A DNA stretch of 64,000 nucleotides from Rhododendron vialii (lineage: Eukaryota > Streptophyta > Magnoliopsida > Ericales > Ericaceae): positions 19,618,501 to 19,682,500 of the forward strand of contig NC_080557.1 of the NCBI RefSeq assembly GCF_030253575.1. The letters are read 5' to 3'. A model generated the notes under the pieces. That model did no database searches, was not told the DNA's origin, and saw only the letters and a list, made by a program, of their open reading frames with translations. The position numbers were made by a program, and so were the translations under genes. Positions 44,570-57,124 of this stretch are shown here, one piece after another. Position 1 is the stretch's first letter; every line of letters starts with the position of its first letter.

Positions 44570-47030
44570 CCCATCGTCTTCCACCTCCAGGTCCAGAAAA
44601 CTTCACCCTCAGGCTTGCAGGGTATGGATCTCTTAATATCGAACCCAATCAAACTACGAGGACTGCTCCACCAGTCTTTCGACAACTTTTGTTCCTTCAA
44701 ATCGAGTTAGATATCACCCTGACGGAGTAAAACGCCAGGCGGCAGTTATAGCCATGCTCCAACAACGACTAGAGGATCGGGATGGTGGCGTGGTTGCCAC
44801 ACCAACCTGCGTCCATCATGCCGAACCAAGTCACCCGAAGAAAATCCATAAACAAAGCAGGAGATCACGCCCTGCGCAAACAACCGAGTTAGCAACTTCC
44901 GAGCGTCGAATCGTTTTCGAATGTCTCGAACGAGATCTAAGACCTCAGGCAACAAGCTCCCTTCCGCGCCTCGCAAGCCTCATCCGAGCTGAGAGCTCGA
45001 GGTCCTCTGCTACAAGTTCGATAGCTGGTACCAACAAAGCGGGCGTATTAGGCCGAACGCATCATACCCCACGACGAGATGAGGAATCAAGAAAAGAGAA
45101 GCAGCCCATGAACTTGAATAACCTACCTCGGCGCATCCATACGGGAGAATATCCCGAGCGATCCGAGCAATCCAATTTTGAACGTCATCGTGAAAGACGA
45201 CATTCGGTCAATTCTCAAGATCGCTGCCGAACGACAAGTAGGGATGGACGTTCTGAGCCTGGCAATACGCTTGTTTTGTAGGATCAATTCACGGGCCTCC
45301 CGACCATGTATGAGCCCATTGATGAAGGCGCCATGCCTCATCATGCTCGTTTGCCAGGCTCTAAAAGAGAAGCCCCAGAACCCTCGGGAGGAGAAAGTCA
45401 GCGGCGTCGGGAATGGATTGAACATTCTCGACACCATCACCGAGAACACAGAAGGGTCCTCGAACCACGTATTGTAATTCCACCACAAGTCACTCAACCA
45501 AATCCCATTCCTGAAGATAATTCGAAGCTCGGGAAAGCTATGGCTTCCCCCCTTCGTCGACGCAATTCAACAGGAAAGACCCTCTGAACGATTCACCATG
45601 CCGAAACTCAAGCGTTATGAAGCAAAGGAGGACGCAGTCACTTCCGACAAACAATGAGCCTCCACAATTTCTCTGACGCGCTCATGTGCAAGATTTTTCC
45701 CCTTACGTTAAGCGAGCCAATCATGCTTTGGTACAATCAGCTGAAGCCCAAGTCTATCACATGTTTCAACGAGCTGGAATTGGAGTTCACCAAATGATTT
45801 GTAACAAGCAACATCTAGCCAAAGACATTGTTTATGCTGGTGAACATGAGAAGGGCAGCGGGGGAGACTCTTCGGCTTTATACCAAGCGGTATTGGGAGG
45901 TGTACAATCTGATCCTAGATTGTGATCAAGGGGTCACAGCCGAGTCGTTCATGAATGGACTGGATCCTGCTTCTGCGATGTTCCGAGATCTCTCCCGAAA
46001 CCCACCGAAGACAATGGGGGAGTTGATGGTAATCATTGAAAAAGATTGCATCCACGAAGAGGCAATCGCCGAATGCAACATTCCAAAGGTTCCCGAGTCT
46101 TCCAAGGCACCAGCGGCAGCCAAGAAACAGGTGGCCAACGTAGGGCAAAGCCGAAGCTCGAACAATAATAATCAAGGACCAAACAAACAAGGCAATAAGA
46201 ACTGACCACCACAGCACCCTCAACAGCAGCAACCATGGCAATAAGCAAAGCGGGAGCCACGACTCGACGAATATGTGGCCAAACATACGGCCTTCACGGA
46301 GCCTATCTATAAACTCCTAAGCATCATCGGTCAACTTTCGTTCTTCGTTTGGCCGACGGGGTTCATGGGAACTGCAGACAGCGGCCCTGGGATGTGTACA
46401 TTTCATAAGGAGCGAGGTCATTACACTACACAATGCAAACCATTCAAATGGTATCTGGAAGAGCTTGCCGCGGCAGGGCATCTTAATCCATGGATTGACG
46501 TTCGAAGGAACCCGCTTCCCCCACCTCCACCGGTCATAGGCAACATCATAGGCGTAATACAGGGGCTTATATCCGAAGGAAAGACAGCCAAGCTCCGCTC
46601 TGAAATCGATAGAGCCATTGTCGCTTTGTCTGTTTGTAATATCGGCACTTCGGCGAAGCGGAAATGGGAAGATCCGAGCCTCAACAGCCCTATAACTTTT
46701 ACGTCCGAAGACCTAAAAGGAGTCCAACTGTCTCATATGGATGCCCTCGTTGTTACCATTACTATTGATAAGTCAATGGTTCAAAGGGTGTTGGTCGATC
46801 AGAGAAGTTCGATTGACGTAATATTCTATTCGACCTTCAAGAACCTTAGACTTTCTCCCGTTCAACTTCGGATAGCAACTACTCCGCTCGTTAGTTTTAC
46901 AGGTGCCCCGGTTTGGCCGCTCGGCCTGATCACTCTACCCGTGCGAGCCAGTTCACGAGTGATAGAAGTAGAGTTTGTGGTGCTTTCCTCTCCTAGCCCC
47001 CACAACATCATACTTGGTCGTGCCTGGTTG
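44570..47030 (+). pseudogene. Tat gag and protease region, frames broken
   Basis: Pieces in order are an N-terminal segment (MAHRLPPPGPENFT), an Arg/Ser-rich region (44754-45281), and the gag core around 45680-46205 (AGETLRLYTKRYWEVYN, FMNGLDPASAMFRDL). A His/Cys region CTFHKERGHYTTQC follows near 46395-46440, then an aspartic-protease-like segment at 46735-47030 (SIDVIFYSTFKNL, NIILGRAWLHG). Frameshifts and stops separate the pieces. The protease active-site D-T/S-G is replaced (LVDQRSSID), so it could not act. The last codon before the Athila insertion is at 47035. Confidence 0.8.
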
Positions 47031-47035
47031 CATGG

Positions 47036-48274
47036 TGATGTGAAATTTTAATGTACTCGCAAGCGCACGAATCGTACCGAAGTATAGTAATGCAAGAGCG
47101 AGTTCGAACCCACAGGGACTTGGGTGATTTTTTGTAGGAAAACTTAATAAGCTTAAATCGATTAGCCCTAACCTAGTTGACAAAATTGTGATTGATTTTT
47201 AAACTAAAAGTAAAAAGTAAAAACAATAAACTAAATTATCAAATATGAGAAAATTAAAGCTTCTTTTTAACCAAAGGAGAAAATACTAAGGTTTCGGAAT
47301 CCACACCCATTAACTCGTATCATTATATATTCATGATCATTGACTTTACCCAAAATTTCTTCATGATAATCTGAAAGCTAATTCTGTTACCATGGAAAGT
47401 ATTATTGTGAAAGTTCATTAAAAAGTCTAATGTTTGTTCCTCTCCGCTCGCAAGTATAAAACCGAATCATTAATTGTATCCGCTTTTAACAAATCACAAT
47501 AAATATCCAGTTTTATAGTTAACAATGAAAATCTAGCGTTCAATGTTAAAGACAATTCTAAATCATGAGAAAAACATGATTGAACTCATATCCAAAATTT
47601 ATCCCTAACAGTTGATTTGGAGTAAGAACAATTTAATCAAAATCAAACCAAATAATCGGGTAAAATCAAATCTCATGAACATATAAACAATAGTCATTAA
47701 TAGGGCTTCATCCTCAACCCTAGTTTAAGAGTTTAGCCGCTCATAGAGTCAAGACACATAATCGTATAATAAAAGAACTCCATTGAACTAAAGCTTACAA
47801 AGATTAGAAATTATTCCTAGCTTTCTTCCTTCTCCGCTGCTGCGTGGTTGTATCAGCTCGAGATGGTCTTGTGCGTGGTAAAGTGATCTTTTTGGCCAAA
47901 ATCTATTGGCCTTCTTAAATAGACATTGCCGAGAATTCATTAGGTAAGAATTCTCCTTTCCTAAATTCCTAGCCATTAGGATTTCTTTCTTTGTAAACTA
48001 AAGACAATCTTTATTTCTAGTTGACCAAGATTTCGAATAGTTCCCATTGATTGCCTTGCCGTAATAAGCTTGGACCCAACACTTGAATTTATTTTGATCA
48101 CAGGCTTTGCATTGAATCTAACGGCAAAAATGTGAGTTGTTATCATCTTTTCCTGCAAATTGAATAATTCATTGTTAAAGACAAATAAGACAATAATATA
48201 GTAAATTATGCGCAATTAAGGGCTAACAACATGTGATATTGGGGCCTTTAAGTGTCAATATTTTGTGCTCATCA
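47036..48274 (-). repeat. 3' LTR of the Athila-type element
   Basis: 1239 bp from TGATGTGAAATTTT to GTGCTCATCA on the plus strand, matching 55881-57119 along the full length. Because the element is on the minus strand, this copy is the 3' LTR. Confidence 0.95.
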
Positions 48275-48300
48275 AATACCCCCAAACCTACATTTTGCTA
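48275..48300 (-). promoter_or_regulatory. Polypurine tract of the Athila-type element
   Basis: On the minus strand, ATGTAGGTTTGGGGGTATTT lies directly before the LTR. The G-rich run is placed where plus-strand DNA synthesis would start. Confidence 0.65.
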
Positions 48301-49889
48301 GTCCACGAGCAAAAGAAATAAAATTAAGACAAAGAAAAAGAACAATAATAACTAATCCTTTTTCAGAGGAGTCCGATTGCATTTAGCATATGCAACAAGC
48401 CTTTAAACCCCTAGGTTGCCCTAGTGGACGAGTTATAGTCTCGTGAGGGTTTGCCGTGAATATACCCACAAAATTCTTAAGAAGATGACACTCGATTAGA
48501 ATTCCAAAACATAGTCTATGTCCTCTTAAAGTAACTAGCGTGAGAATAACACAAGTTAGAGGCAAGATATTTCATCCATTAACAAAGTTAAACACGTGAA
48601 CATTCTAATCCGAATTAGCACAAAAACTGTTCCTCCCACATATATCTGGATAGAAAGAAATCACAAGGCATGCGTGTAAAGTGAAAAGTCGCACAAAGAT
48701 GTTCATTAACCTCGAAAACAATACACACACCTTCAATGCCTCAATACTCATCAAAATGCTTATATCAAATTATAGCCCCTCCCCTTTATTCATTTATTTT
48801 TTCTTTCTTTTCTTTTTCTTTTTTTTTTCTTGCTATATTTTTTTCTTGTGGTCGTGTAATACCTTGGTCCCTTAAGCTTTCTAATTGACCCTTGTAGCGA
48901 GTTTTAGGCCAGTGACACCCAAACCAGATGGCTTTAAGGCACTAGATGTAGAGAACACCCCAACGGACTTAATCACTCGAGTCAAAAAGGCTACAAACCC
49001 AAGCTAACCACACATGACAATCGCAGAACTCTCCACCGTTTGACGCGAACACTCACTGCTTACTGAGACAAGAGGCCCGGTTACTAAGTGAAAAGCTCGA
49101 AAAAGCATGCACTTTATTCTTTTTCTTTTTGTTTTTTTTTTTCTCTTAGGAGAATGGGACATTAAGCATTTCAATAAGACATTTGACTCATATTGAGGCA
49201 TCAAGAATATATGTATGGCACTCGAGGTCAATTTCAACTCTAAGTGTGTTAGTGCTTGTGCAAAGGCATGTACACAAGTGATTAATCGCTATCCAAACAT
49301 AGGTGATACGAACCAACTAAGTGCCTCTCTTCAATACATGTGTTCACAAGTTTAACTAAACCAATGAATTCATATCAAGACTCCAACTTGGGCAACAATC
49401 AAACTAGCACTAATTGAAAACCAATAGACAAGTCGGAAATCATAATCAAGTATCCAAAATCTTGTTTTTTTTTTTTTTAATTTTTTTTAATTTTTACTTC
49501 TTTTATTTTCAAAATGTTTTTAAAAGATTACAAAAATGATATACTATGGTGTCTATGCATAGAACAGACATAAATAATAGGTGAACCTTCCCCCAAACCT
49601 AAATGTGACAGTGTCCTCAATGTCATGAATGCAAGCGCTTACAAAATAGACTGTAACATAAAAGTGAGAGAGGATAGGATACACCTGATAAGCGCGATAA
49701 GACTGAACTAGTTATGTGACTCCTGCAAAAGAAATTATGGGAACACAAGAAAAGAAAAGAATGCCTACAAATATTGAATGAGACAAATAAAAATAAAATA
49801 AAATAAAAATAAAAGATGAGAAAATACTAATCTCATCGAGTAATGTACAGTAGCATACAAAGATCACCAGTTTTGGGCAGACTAAATGG
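48301..49889 (-). other. Non-coding region between integrase and 3' LTR (Athila-type element)
   Basis: About 1.6 kb is left where some Athila elements carry an env-like ORF. I see only short open frames, poly-T/poly-C tracts (for example 48797-48845, 49125-49143, 49465-49490) and AT-rich sequence. No signal peptide or membrane protein is readable. It is either a relic of a lost ORF or untranslated sequence. Confidence 0.7.
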
Positions 49890-51674
49890 TTAATCCTGAT
49901 AAACAGGATCCTCCAAAAGGATTTCCTCTACTTCTGGGGTTTTCAATTCTATAAACGGTTTCAACCGCTGCCCGTTCACTTTATTCACGGAACCATCTTT
50001 AGGATTCTCAATTTCAACTGCCCCATGCGGATAGCTTGTACGAACGATAAAAGGGCCGGACCATCGAGAACGAAGTTTGCCTGGGAATAAATGCAAACGA
50101 AAATTATAAAGAAGGACTTTTTGACCAGAAGTGAAAGATTTTCTTAAAATATTTTGATCATGGACCCTTTTCATACGGTCCTTGTACGATTTGGCACAGT
50201 CGTAAGCATCATCCCGAATTTCCTCTAGCTCAAGAAGTTGAAGCTTTCTGCGAACACCAGCCTTGTCAAGATCAAAATTGAGTTTTTTGGTAGCCCAATA
50301 TGCCTTGTGTTCTAGTTTTACAGGTAAGTGACATGCCTTGCCATAGACAAGTCGGTAAGGAGACATTCCAATGGGAGTTTTAAATGCCGTACGGTAAGCC
50401 CATAATGCGTCATTAATGCGTAAAGACCAATCTTTCCGATTAGGGTTCACTGTTTTTTCAAGTATATTTTTAATCTCCCTATTAGATATCTCAACTTGAC
50501 CACTGGTCTGGGGGTGATAAGCAGTTGCAACTTTATGCGTTATGATATATTTTTTCATTAAATGCTCAAATACTCGATTGCAAAAATGCTTACCGCCATC
50601 ACTAATAATAGCACGTGGTGTCCCAAAACGAGCAAACACATTATCTTTCAAAAACTGGACCACCACTTTGTGATCATTAGTTTTACATGCAATGGCTTCA
50701 ACCCACTTAGAAACATAATCAACAGCGACAAGGATATATAAATTACCAAAGGAATTAGGAAATGGACCCATAAAATCAATGCCCCATACATCGAATATTT
50801 CTACAATCAGAATTGGGTTAAGAGGCATCATATTTCTCCTTGTAATACGACCTAACTTTTGACAATGCTCACAAGCTATACAGTATGCATGCGAATCTTG
50901 AAAAATAGAAGGCCAATAAAATCCACACTGCAAAATTTTTGCAGCTGTCTTTTTAGCACTAAAATGGCCTCCACATGCATAATCATGACAAAAAGAAATG
51001 ACACTTCGTTGGTCACTTTCAGGAATGCACCTTCTAATAATCTGATCTGGGCAATATTTAAACAAGTATGGATCATCCCAAAAGAAGTACTTAACCTTGG
51101 ATAAAAATTTAGATTTATCATGTTTGGGCCAATGCAAAGGTATCTCTCCAGTTACAAGATAATTTACAATATCTGCAAACCAAGGTGAAGATAATTGAGA
51201 CACATGCATCAGTTGTTCATCAGGAAAAGTTTCAGAGATGGGCAATGAATCCTCGGTGAACTCTACAATTAATCTAGACAGATGGTCAGCTACCACATTC
51301 TCATAGCCTTTTTTATCTCGAATCTCAATGTCAAATTCTTGCAGTAACAAAATCCATCGAATTAATCTAGATTTAGAATCTTTTTTAGACAACAGATACT
51401 TCAATGCGGCATGATCCGAATAGACTACGACCTTAGAACCCAATAAATAAGCTCTAAACTTATCAAGTGCAAAAACAACTGCTAGTAACTCCTTTTCTGT
51501 AGTGGAATAGTTTAATTGTGCATCATTTAACGTCTTACTAGCATAATAAATTACATGAGGGAGCTTATCGACACGTTGTCCTAAAACAGCGCCTACCGCA
51601 TAATCAGAGGCATCACACATAATTTCAAAAGGGACATTCCAATCGGGTGGTCGAATTATAGGGGCGGAGGTCAA
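49890..51674 (-). pseudogene. Athila pol, distal part: RNase H and integrase
   Basis: One open frame covers RNase H ([48 protein letters not shown]) and the integrase. The integrase zinc region has H and C residues ([20 protein letters not shown]). The catalytic triad appears as [18 protein letters not shown] and [13 protein letters not shown]-terminal part with SRWSGPFIV follows. It is separated from the upstream pol frame by a one-base shift at an A-run near 51675-51685, so as it stands it cannot be made from one polyprotein. Without that shift it would be intact. Confidence 0.92.
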
Positions 51675-54508
51675 CTGACTTTTAATCTCTCAAAAGCAAG
51701 AAGGCACTCCTTGTTGAACACAAACGGGGCATCTTTGGCCAACAAATTACATAAAGGTTTAGCAATTTTACTAAAATCTTTAATGAACCTCCTATAAAAG
51801 CCCGCATGACCCAAAAATGATCTAATCTCCTTTACAGTACGTGGGGGTGGAAGGTTAGATATCAAATCAATTTTAGCTTTATCCACTTCAATACCTTTAT
51901 GCGAGATGATATGCCCTGATACAATTCCTTGCTTAACCATAAAGTGACATTTTTCCCAATTAAGCACAAGACTTTTTTCTTTACATCGCACTAACACTAG
52001 GGTCAAATGGTGTAAGCATTCATCAAAAGAAGATCCAAAAACTGAAAAATCATCCATAAACACTTCCAAAAAGCGTTCTACCATGTCAGAAAAAATACTA
52101 ACCATGCATCGCTGAAAAGTGGCTGGTGCATTGCATAGTCCAAATGGCATACGGTGGTAGGCAAAAGTACCATAAGGGCATGTGAACGTAGTCTTTTCTT
52201 GGTCTTCCGGTGCAATGGGAATTTGATTATAACCAGAATAACCATCGAGAAAGCAATAATACTCATGTCCTGCTAGCCTTTCTAACATTTGGTCAATAAA
52301 TGGTAAAGGAAAATGATCTTTTCGTGTCATGGAATTTAATTTTCGATAGTCTATACAAACACGCCATCCTGTTTGAACACGAGTGGGAACTAATTCATTA
52401 TCTTCATTTTTTACTACTGTCACACCCGATTTCTTAGGAACAACTTGAACAGGACTCACCCAACTGCTATCAGATATTGGATAAATAACGCTAGCATCTA
52501 AAAGCTTAAGAATTTCCGCTCTAACTACTTCTTGCATTGCAGGATTTAGACGCCTTTGTGGCTCACGTGAAGTTTTAGCATTTTCCTCTAAATGGATTCT
52601 ATGCATGACCAATGAAGGACTAACTCCCTTGATATCATTTATGGACCACCCTATTGCTTCCTTGTGCTCTTTTAGGACATTCAACAATTTTTGATATTGT
52701 GTATCATCTAAATCAGAAGCTATGATTACTAGTAAAGACTCACAAAGGCCAAGGAATTTGTATTTGAGAGTGTTTGGCAAAGGTTTGAGTTCTAACTTAG
52801 GTGGCTCCACTATAGATGGAAGTGCTGGTGATGTAGACAGTGAAAGAGGGTTCACTTTTGGTTGCCATTCATCGATGCTCATTAATGGGGCATTGTCTAA
52901 TAATGCATTAACCTGCTCAATTGATTCATCTATGTCAAATTCACACCCAAAATGTGCTAGGCAAGCTTCTAAGGGATCCTCATAACTTGACTGAACAAAA
53001 GTATTTTCAACCAAAGTGTCTATCATACAAACTGCACTAACCTCATCTTCATCTAGTGGTTGCTTGCTTGTATTAAAAATATTTAGCTCGACAGTCATAT
53101 TACCAAATGATAATTTCATCACGCCATTTCTACAATTGATTAAAGCATTAGATGTGGCCAAGAAGGGACGCCCTAAAATAACAGGAATTTGCCCATTAGA
53201 GTTTTGGACAGGCTGAGTGTCAAGGACTATGAAGTCCACAGGAAAATAGAATTTGTCAACCTTAATTAGAACATCCTCAATGACTCCTCTAGGAATTTTG
53301 ACAGATCTATCAGCTAATTGGAGTGTTACTTGTGTGGGTTTTAACTCTCCTAACCCTAATTGTGAGTACACTGAGTAAGGTAATAAATTGACACTCGCCC
53401 CCAAGTCTAACAAAGCCTGATCAATATGATGGTTACCTATAACGCAAGAAATTGTTGGACAACCAGGGTCTTTGTATTTTATTGGAATTTTGCATTGGAT
53501 AATGGAGCTAACCTGTTTAGTTAAAAACGCCTTCTTTGGAACATTTGTCTTTCTTTTTATAGTGACTAGATCTTTCAAAAATTTAGCGTACGAGGGCACT
53601 TGTTGAATGGCATCTAAAAATGGAATATTGATTTGTACTTGCTTAAACACTTCTAGAATGTCTCCAAATTGTGTGCCTTTCTTAGGAGCTACTAGTCTAT
53701 GAGGATAAGGAGCTTGAGGGACAAAGTTCCTAATTGGTGGCTCTATTACAAGTGGTGGAGAAATAGACTCTTGAACTTTAGTAGGATCAACATGATTTTC
53801 TTCTTTTTCAGCTTCAACTAATTCCTCTGTTGGCATACTAACTTTATTATCAACTTCTTTCCCGGATCTAAGGGTAATGATTGATTGAACATGGTGTTGC
53901 TCTTTTGAAGGAGTAGAGGTGGTGCCTATAGAAAACTGCCCTTTTGGATTCACTAGAGTTTGACTCGGAAACTTCCCTTTCTCTCTCTCTGCAAGTTGAC
54001 TAGCTAATTGACCCATTTGATTTTCAAGTTTAGCAATGGCTTGAGCGTGCAAGTGAGTTGAATTTTCAATTTTAGCATCATTTTTTTCAATTTTAGCCAT
54101 GATTGCTTTAAGGGTGTCCTCTAAGGATGATTGTTGCTGTGGTGCAACAGATTGGAAGTTCGGTTGAGACACGGGAGTTGGAGCATAAAAAGGTTGAGAT
54201 TGAGTAGGATATGACTGTGTAGGAGGACGAAAACCTGGGGGAGATTGATTTTGTGAATGGAATGGTTGCCCACCTATATTTGTAGAAGGTTGGTTCTGAC
54301 GCCATGAAAAGTTTGGATGATTTCGCCAATTTTGGTTGTATGTTTTCGAAAAAGGACTAGCAAATGATTTTCCATAATTATTGAGCGCGTTCGCTTGTTC
54401 AACATAGCTGTCAGAGTATCCAATAATGGAAGGACATGTTTGTGTTGTATGCACATGACTACTGCAAAGGGAACACACCTCACTTTGAACTTGATTGGCT
54501 GACTCCAT
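51671..54508 (-). CDS. Athila gag C-terminal part, protease and reverse transcriptase
   Basis: The 945-codon open frame begins just after an in-frame TGA that splits gag. It holds a CCHC zinc knuckle ([14 protein letters not shown]), a Gln/Pro-rich linker, and a coiled Lys/Glu region. The protease-like segment reads [14 protein letters not shown] with the partner [17 protein letters not shown] replaces DT/SG, as is usual in this lineage. The reverse transcriptase follows ([48 protein letters not shown] with the FMDD active site). The frame ends at the shift before RNase H. Confidence 0.93.
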   Translation of the reverse strand: MESANQVQSEVCSLCSSHVHTTQTCPSIIGYSDSYVEQANALNNYGKSFASPFSKTYNQNWRNHPNFSWRQNQPSTNIGGQPFHSQNQSPPGFRPPTQSYPTQSQPFYAPTPVSQPNFQSVAPQQQSSLEDTLKAIMAKIEKNDAKIENSTHLHAQAIAKLENQMGQLASQLAEREKGKFPSQTLVNPKGQFSIGTTSTPSKEQHHVQSIITLRSGKEVDNKVSMPTEELVEAEKEENHVDPTKVQESISPPLVIEPPIRNFVPQAPYPHRLVAPKKGTQFGDILEVFKQVQINIPFLDAIQQVPSYAKFLKDLVTIKRKTNVPKKAFLTKQVSSIIQCKIPIKYKDPGCPTISCVIGNHHIDQALLDLGASVNLLPYSVYSQLGLGELKPTQVTLQLADRSVKIPRGVIEDVLIKVDKFYFPVDFIVLDTQPVQNSNGQIPVILGRPFLATSNALINCRNGVMKLSFGNMTVELNIFNTSKQPLDEDEVSAVCMIDTLVENTFVQSSYEDPLEACLAHFGCEFDIDESIEQVNALLDNAPLMSIDEWQPKVNPLSLSTSPALPSIVEPPKLELKPLPNTLKYKFLGLCESLLVIIASDLDDTQYQKLLNVLKEHKEAIGWSINDIKGVSPSLVMHRIHLEENAKTSREPQRRLNPAMQEVVRAEILKLLDASVIYPISDSSWVSPVQVVPKKSGVTVVKNEDNELVPTRVQTGWRVCIDYRKLNSMTRKDHFPLPFIDQMLERLAGHEYYCFLDGYSGYNQIPIAPEDQEKTTFTCPYGTFAYHRMPFGLCNAPATFQRCMVSIFSDMVERFLEVFMDDFSVFGSSFDECLHHLTLVLVRCKEKSLVLNWEKCHFMVKQGIVSGHIISHKGIEVDKAKIDLISNLPPPRTVKEIRSFLGHAGFYRRFIKDFSKIAKPLCNLLAKDAPFVFNKECLLAFERLKVS

Positions 54509-54538
54509 AGTTTTACTTAAAACTAATGCCTCAACCTT

Positions 54539-55384
54539 TCAAGTAAGATTATCTAACTTTACTCTCACATCTGAATCCTCTTTCACTTCATATACTCCCC
54601 CTCTTTTAGATATAGAAGATTGTTTGTCTCTATGAGAAGTAAAATCCCACTGTTGAGAGCTCTCAGACAAATTTTCAAGAAATTCATACGCTGCATCGCC
54701 CCTAAGATTTAGAAAACCACCCCCATTCATTGACTCAAGCATGTTGCGGTTAGACTGAGTTAAACCGTTATAAAAAAATTGAACTAGTCTCCATGTTTCA
54801 AAACCATGAGGGGGGCACTTTAAAATAAGATCTTTAAATCTCTCCCAACTCTCATAAAATTTTTCATGTTCTTGACAAAAATCAGTAATCTCCCTCCTTA
54901 GAGTAGTTGTTCTTGACATTGAAAAGAATTTTGAAAGAAACTTTTTAACGAGGATGTCCCATGAAGTGATTGAGCCAGAGGGTAGAGAATTTAACCATGC
55001 CTTTGCTTTATCTTTCAGTGAGAAGGGAAAAAGGCGCAATTTAACAGACTCAGAAAAATTTTGAAACCTAAAGGTAGCACAAATTTCAAGAAAGTCTTTA
55101 ACATGCATGTATGGATCCTCTCGTTCAATCCCATGAAATTGAGGAAGAAGTTGTATTGTGTGATGTTTCAGCTCAAAATGTGTCGCATTTGTCGTGGGTA
55201 ACACAATACAAGAAGGAGGATTTGTGGTTACAGGTGAGAACAACTCTCTTAAAGGTTTTGTATCTTCTGCAACTTCCGCCATTTTTAATTGAGTATGTTC
55301 CACTCTTTGAATGTTTAAGCTGTGTCTAAAGGTTCTCTCAATTTCTGGATCAAGAGGTATTAATTCTAACTTTTCGAACGACAA
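54539..55384 (-). CDS. Athila gag N-terminal part (retrotransposon gag domain)
   Basis: The 281-residue frame starts MSFEKLELIPLDPEIER and contains the gag capsid-like domain: FHGIEREDPYMHVKDFLE, LRLFPFSLKDKAKAWLNSLP and LILKCPPHGFETWRLVQFFYNGL. It ends at TGA (54539-54541). Ten codons further, in the same frame, the next open frame starts with ATG, so only one nonsense codon divides gag from the rest of the polyprotein. Confidence 0.9.
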   Translation of the reverse strand: MSFEKLELIPLDPEIERTFRHSLNIQRVEHTQLKMAEVAEDTKPLRELFSPVTTNPPSCIVLPTTNATHFELKHHTIQLLPQFHGIEREDPYMHVKDFLEICATFRFQNFSESVKLRLFPFSLKDKAKAWLNSLPSGSITSWDILVKKFLSKFFSMSRTTTLRREITDFCQEHEKFYESWERFKDLILKCPPHGFETWRLVQFFYNGLTQSNRNMLESMNGGGFLNLRGDAAYEFLENLSESSQQWDFTSHRDKQSSISKRGGVYEVKEDSDVRVKLDNLT

Positions 55385-55856
55385 CCAAACATAAACTTTC
55401 GAATGAAAGCAAATAAGAGGAATAAACTGAAAAATAAAAATGAAAATGCAACAGAACTAAATGATTTTTTATTTTTTATTTTTTTTGACACAACAAAAGA
55501 TCGAAGTTAAGCTAAAATGAATTAAAGAAAAAGAAACAATGCAATTATCAGTAAACAGATTATGCGAAACGGAACCCCTTTTTTTTTTTTATTACTGTTA
55601 ATTACAATGCAGTAAGTGACTTACTAACTTGAAGGAAATTCCGTCGTTCGGAAAAGCAGATGAAAGACAGCTGTGACTAACACGAGACAGAAAACACTAA
55701 AACAATTAGTTATAAAAGCAATTACTACTAACTAATCACAGATGCACGTAATGAAGTGAATTTTTTTCAAATATCTAAAAAGTAAAATCCTAACTAAACT
55801 AGTAGAAGGGAAAAATCAATTCAAATTTTTAGATTTTCAACAAAAAACAATTAAGT

Positions 55857-55874
55857 TCCCCGGCAACGGCGCCA
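55857..55874 (-). promoter_or_regulatory. Primer-binding site, tRNA-Asp type (Athila)
   Basis: On the minus strand, TGGCGCCGTTGCCGGGGA begins six bases after the 5' LTR end. It is complementary to the 3' end of plant tRNA-Asp, the usual primer of Athila-type elements, which supports the lineage and the strand. Confidence 0.88.
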
Positions 55875-55880
55875 AAAACT

Positions 55881-57119
55881 TGATGTGAAATTTTAATGTA
55901 CTCGCAAGCGCACGAATCGTACCGAAGTATAGTAATGCAAGAGCGAGGTCGAACCCACAGGGACTTGGGTGATTTTTTGTAGGAAAACTTAATAAGCTTA
56001 AATCGATTAGCCCTAACCTAGTTGACAAAATTGTGATTGATTTTTAAACTAAAAGTAAAAAGTAAAAACAATAAACTAAATTATCAAATATGAGAAAATT
56101 AAAGCTTCTTTTTAACCAAAGGAGAAAATACTAAGGTTTCGGAATCCACACCCATTAACTCGTATCATTATATATTCATGATCATTGACTTTACCCAAAA
56201 TTTCTTCATGATAATCTGAAAGCTAATTCTGTTACCATGGAAAGTATCATTGTGAAAGTTCATTAAAAAGTCTAATGTTTGTTCCTCTCCGCTCGCAAGT
56301 ATAAAACCGAATCATTAATTGTATCCGCTTTTAACAAATCACAATAAATATCCAATTTTATAGTTAACAATGAAAATCTAGCGTTCAATGTTAAAGACAA
56401 TTCCAAATCATGAGAAAAACATGATTGAACTCATATCCAAAATTTATCCCTAACAGTTGATTTGGAGTAAGAACAATTTAATCAAAATCAAACCAAATAA
56501 TCAGGTAAAATCAAATCTCATGAACATATAAACAATAGTCATTAATAGGGCTTCATCCTCAACCCTAGTTTAAGAGTTTAGCCGCTCATGGAGTCAAGAC
56601 ACATAATCGTATAATAAAAGAACTCCATTGAACTAAAGCTTACAAAGATTAGAAATTATTCCTAGCTTTCTTCCTTCTCCGCTGCTGCGTGGTTGTATCA
56701 GCTCGAGATGGTCTTGTGCGTGGTAAAGTGATCTTTTTGGCCAAAATCTATTGGCCTTCTTAAATAGACATTGCCGAGAATTCATTAGGTAAGAATTCTC
56801 CTTTCCTAAATTCCTAGCCATTAGGATTTCTTTCTATGTAAACTAAAGACAATCTTTATTTCTAGTTGACCAAGATTTCGAATAGTTCCCATTGATTGCC
56901 TTGCCGTAATAAGCTTGGACCCAACACTTGAATTTATTTTGATCACAGGCTTTGCATTGAATCTAACGGCAAAAATGTGAGTTGTTATCATTTTTTCCTG
57001 CAAATTGAATAATTCATTGTTAAAGACAAATAAGACAATAATATAGTAAATTATGCACAATTAAGGGCTAACAACATGTGATATTGGGGCCTCTAAGTGT
57101 CAATATTTTGTGCTCATCA
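55881..57119 (-). repeat. 5' LTR of the Athila-type element
   Basis: Same length as the copy at 47036-48274, with about ten substitutions, mostly transitions. It borders the primer-binding site, so it is the 5' LTR of the minus-strand element. Confidence 0.95.
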
Positions 57120-57124
57120 CATGG

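Larger units (their letters stand above)
47036..57119 (-). mobile_element. Athila-type Ty3/gypsy retrotransposon, nearly intact
   Basis: The 10,084-bp element has two 1239-bp LTRs, a tRNA-Asp-type primer-binding site, gag-pol on the minus strand, and a polypurine tract. The 5-bp duplication CATGG flanks it (47031-47035 and 57120-57124). I count about ten substitutions between the LTRs (about 0.8%) and no length change, so insertion was recent. Only one in-frame stop and one frameshift were found in gag-pol. No env-like ORF is present. Confidence 0.95.

Noticed and set aside
47036-48274. Short minus-strand proteins found in both copies of a 1.2-kb repeat
   Set aside because: They duplicate exactly between the two Athila LTRs and lack any domain; they are chance frames in LTR sequence.
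48681-48875. Hydrophobic 64-residue frame as an env-like remnant
   Set aside because: Its hydrophobicity comes from a poly-T tract giving Phe/Leu runs, and it lies on the strand opposite to the element.
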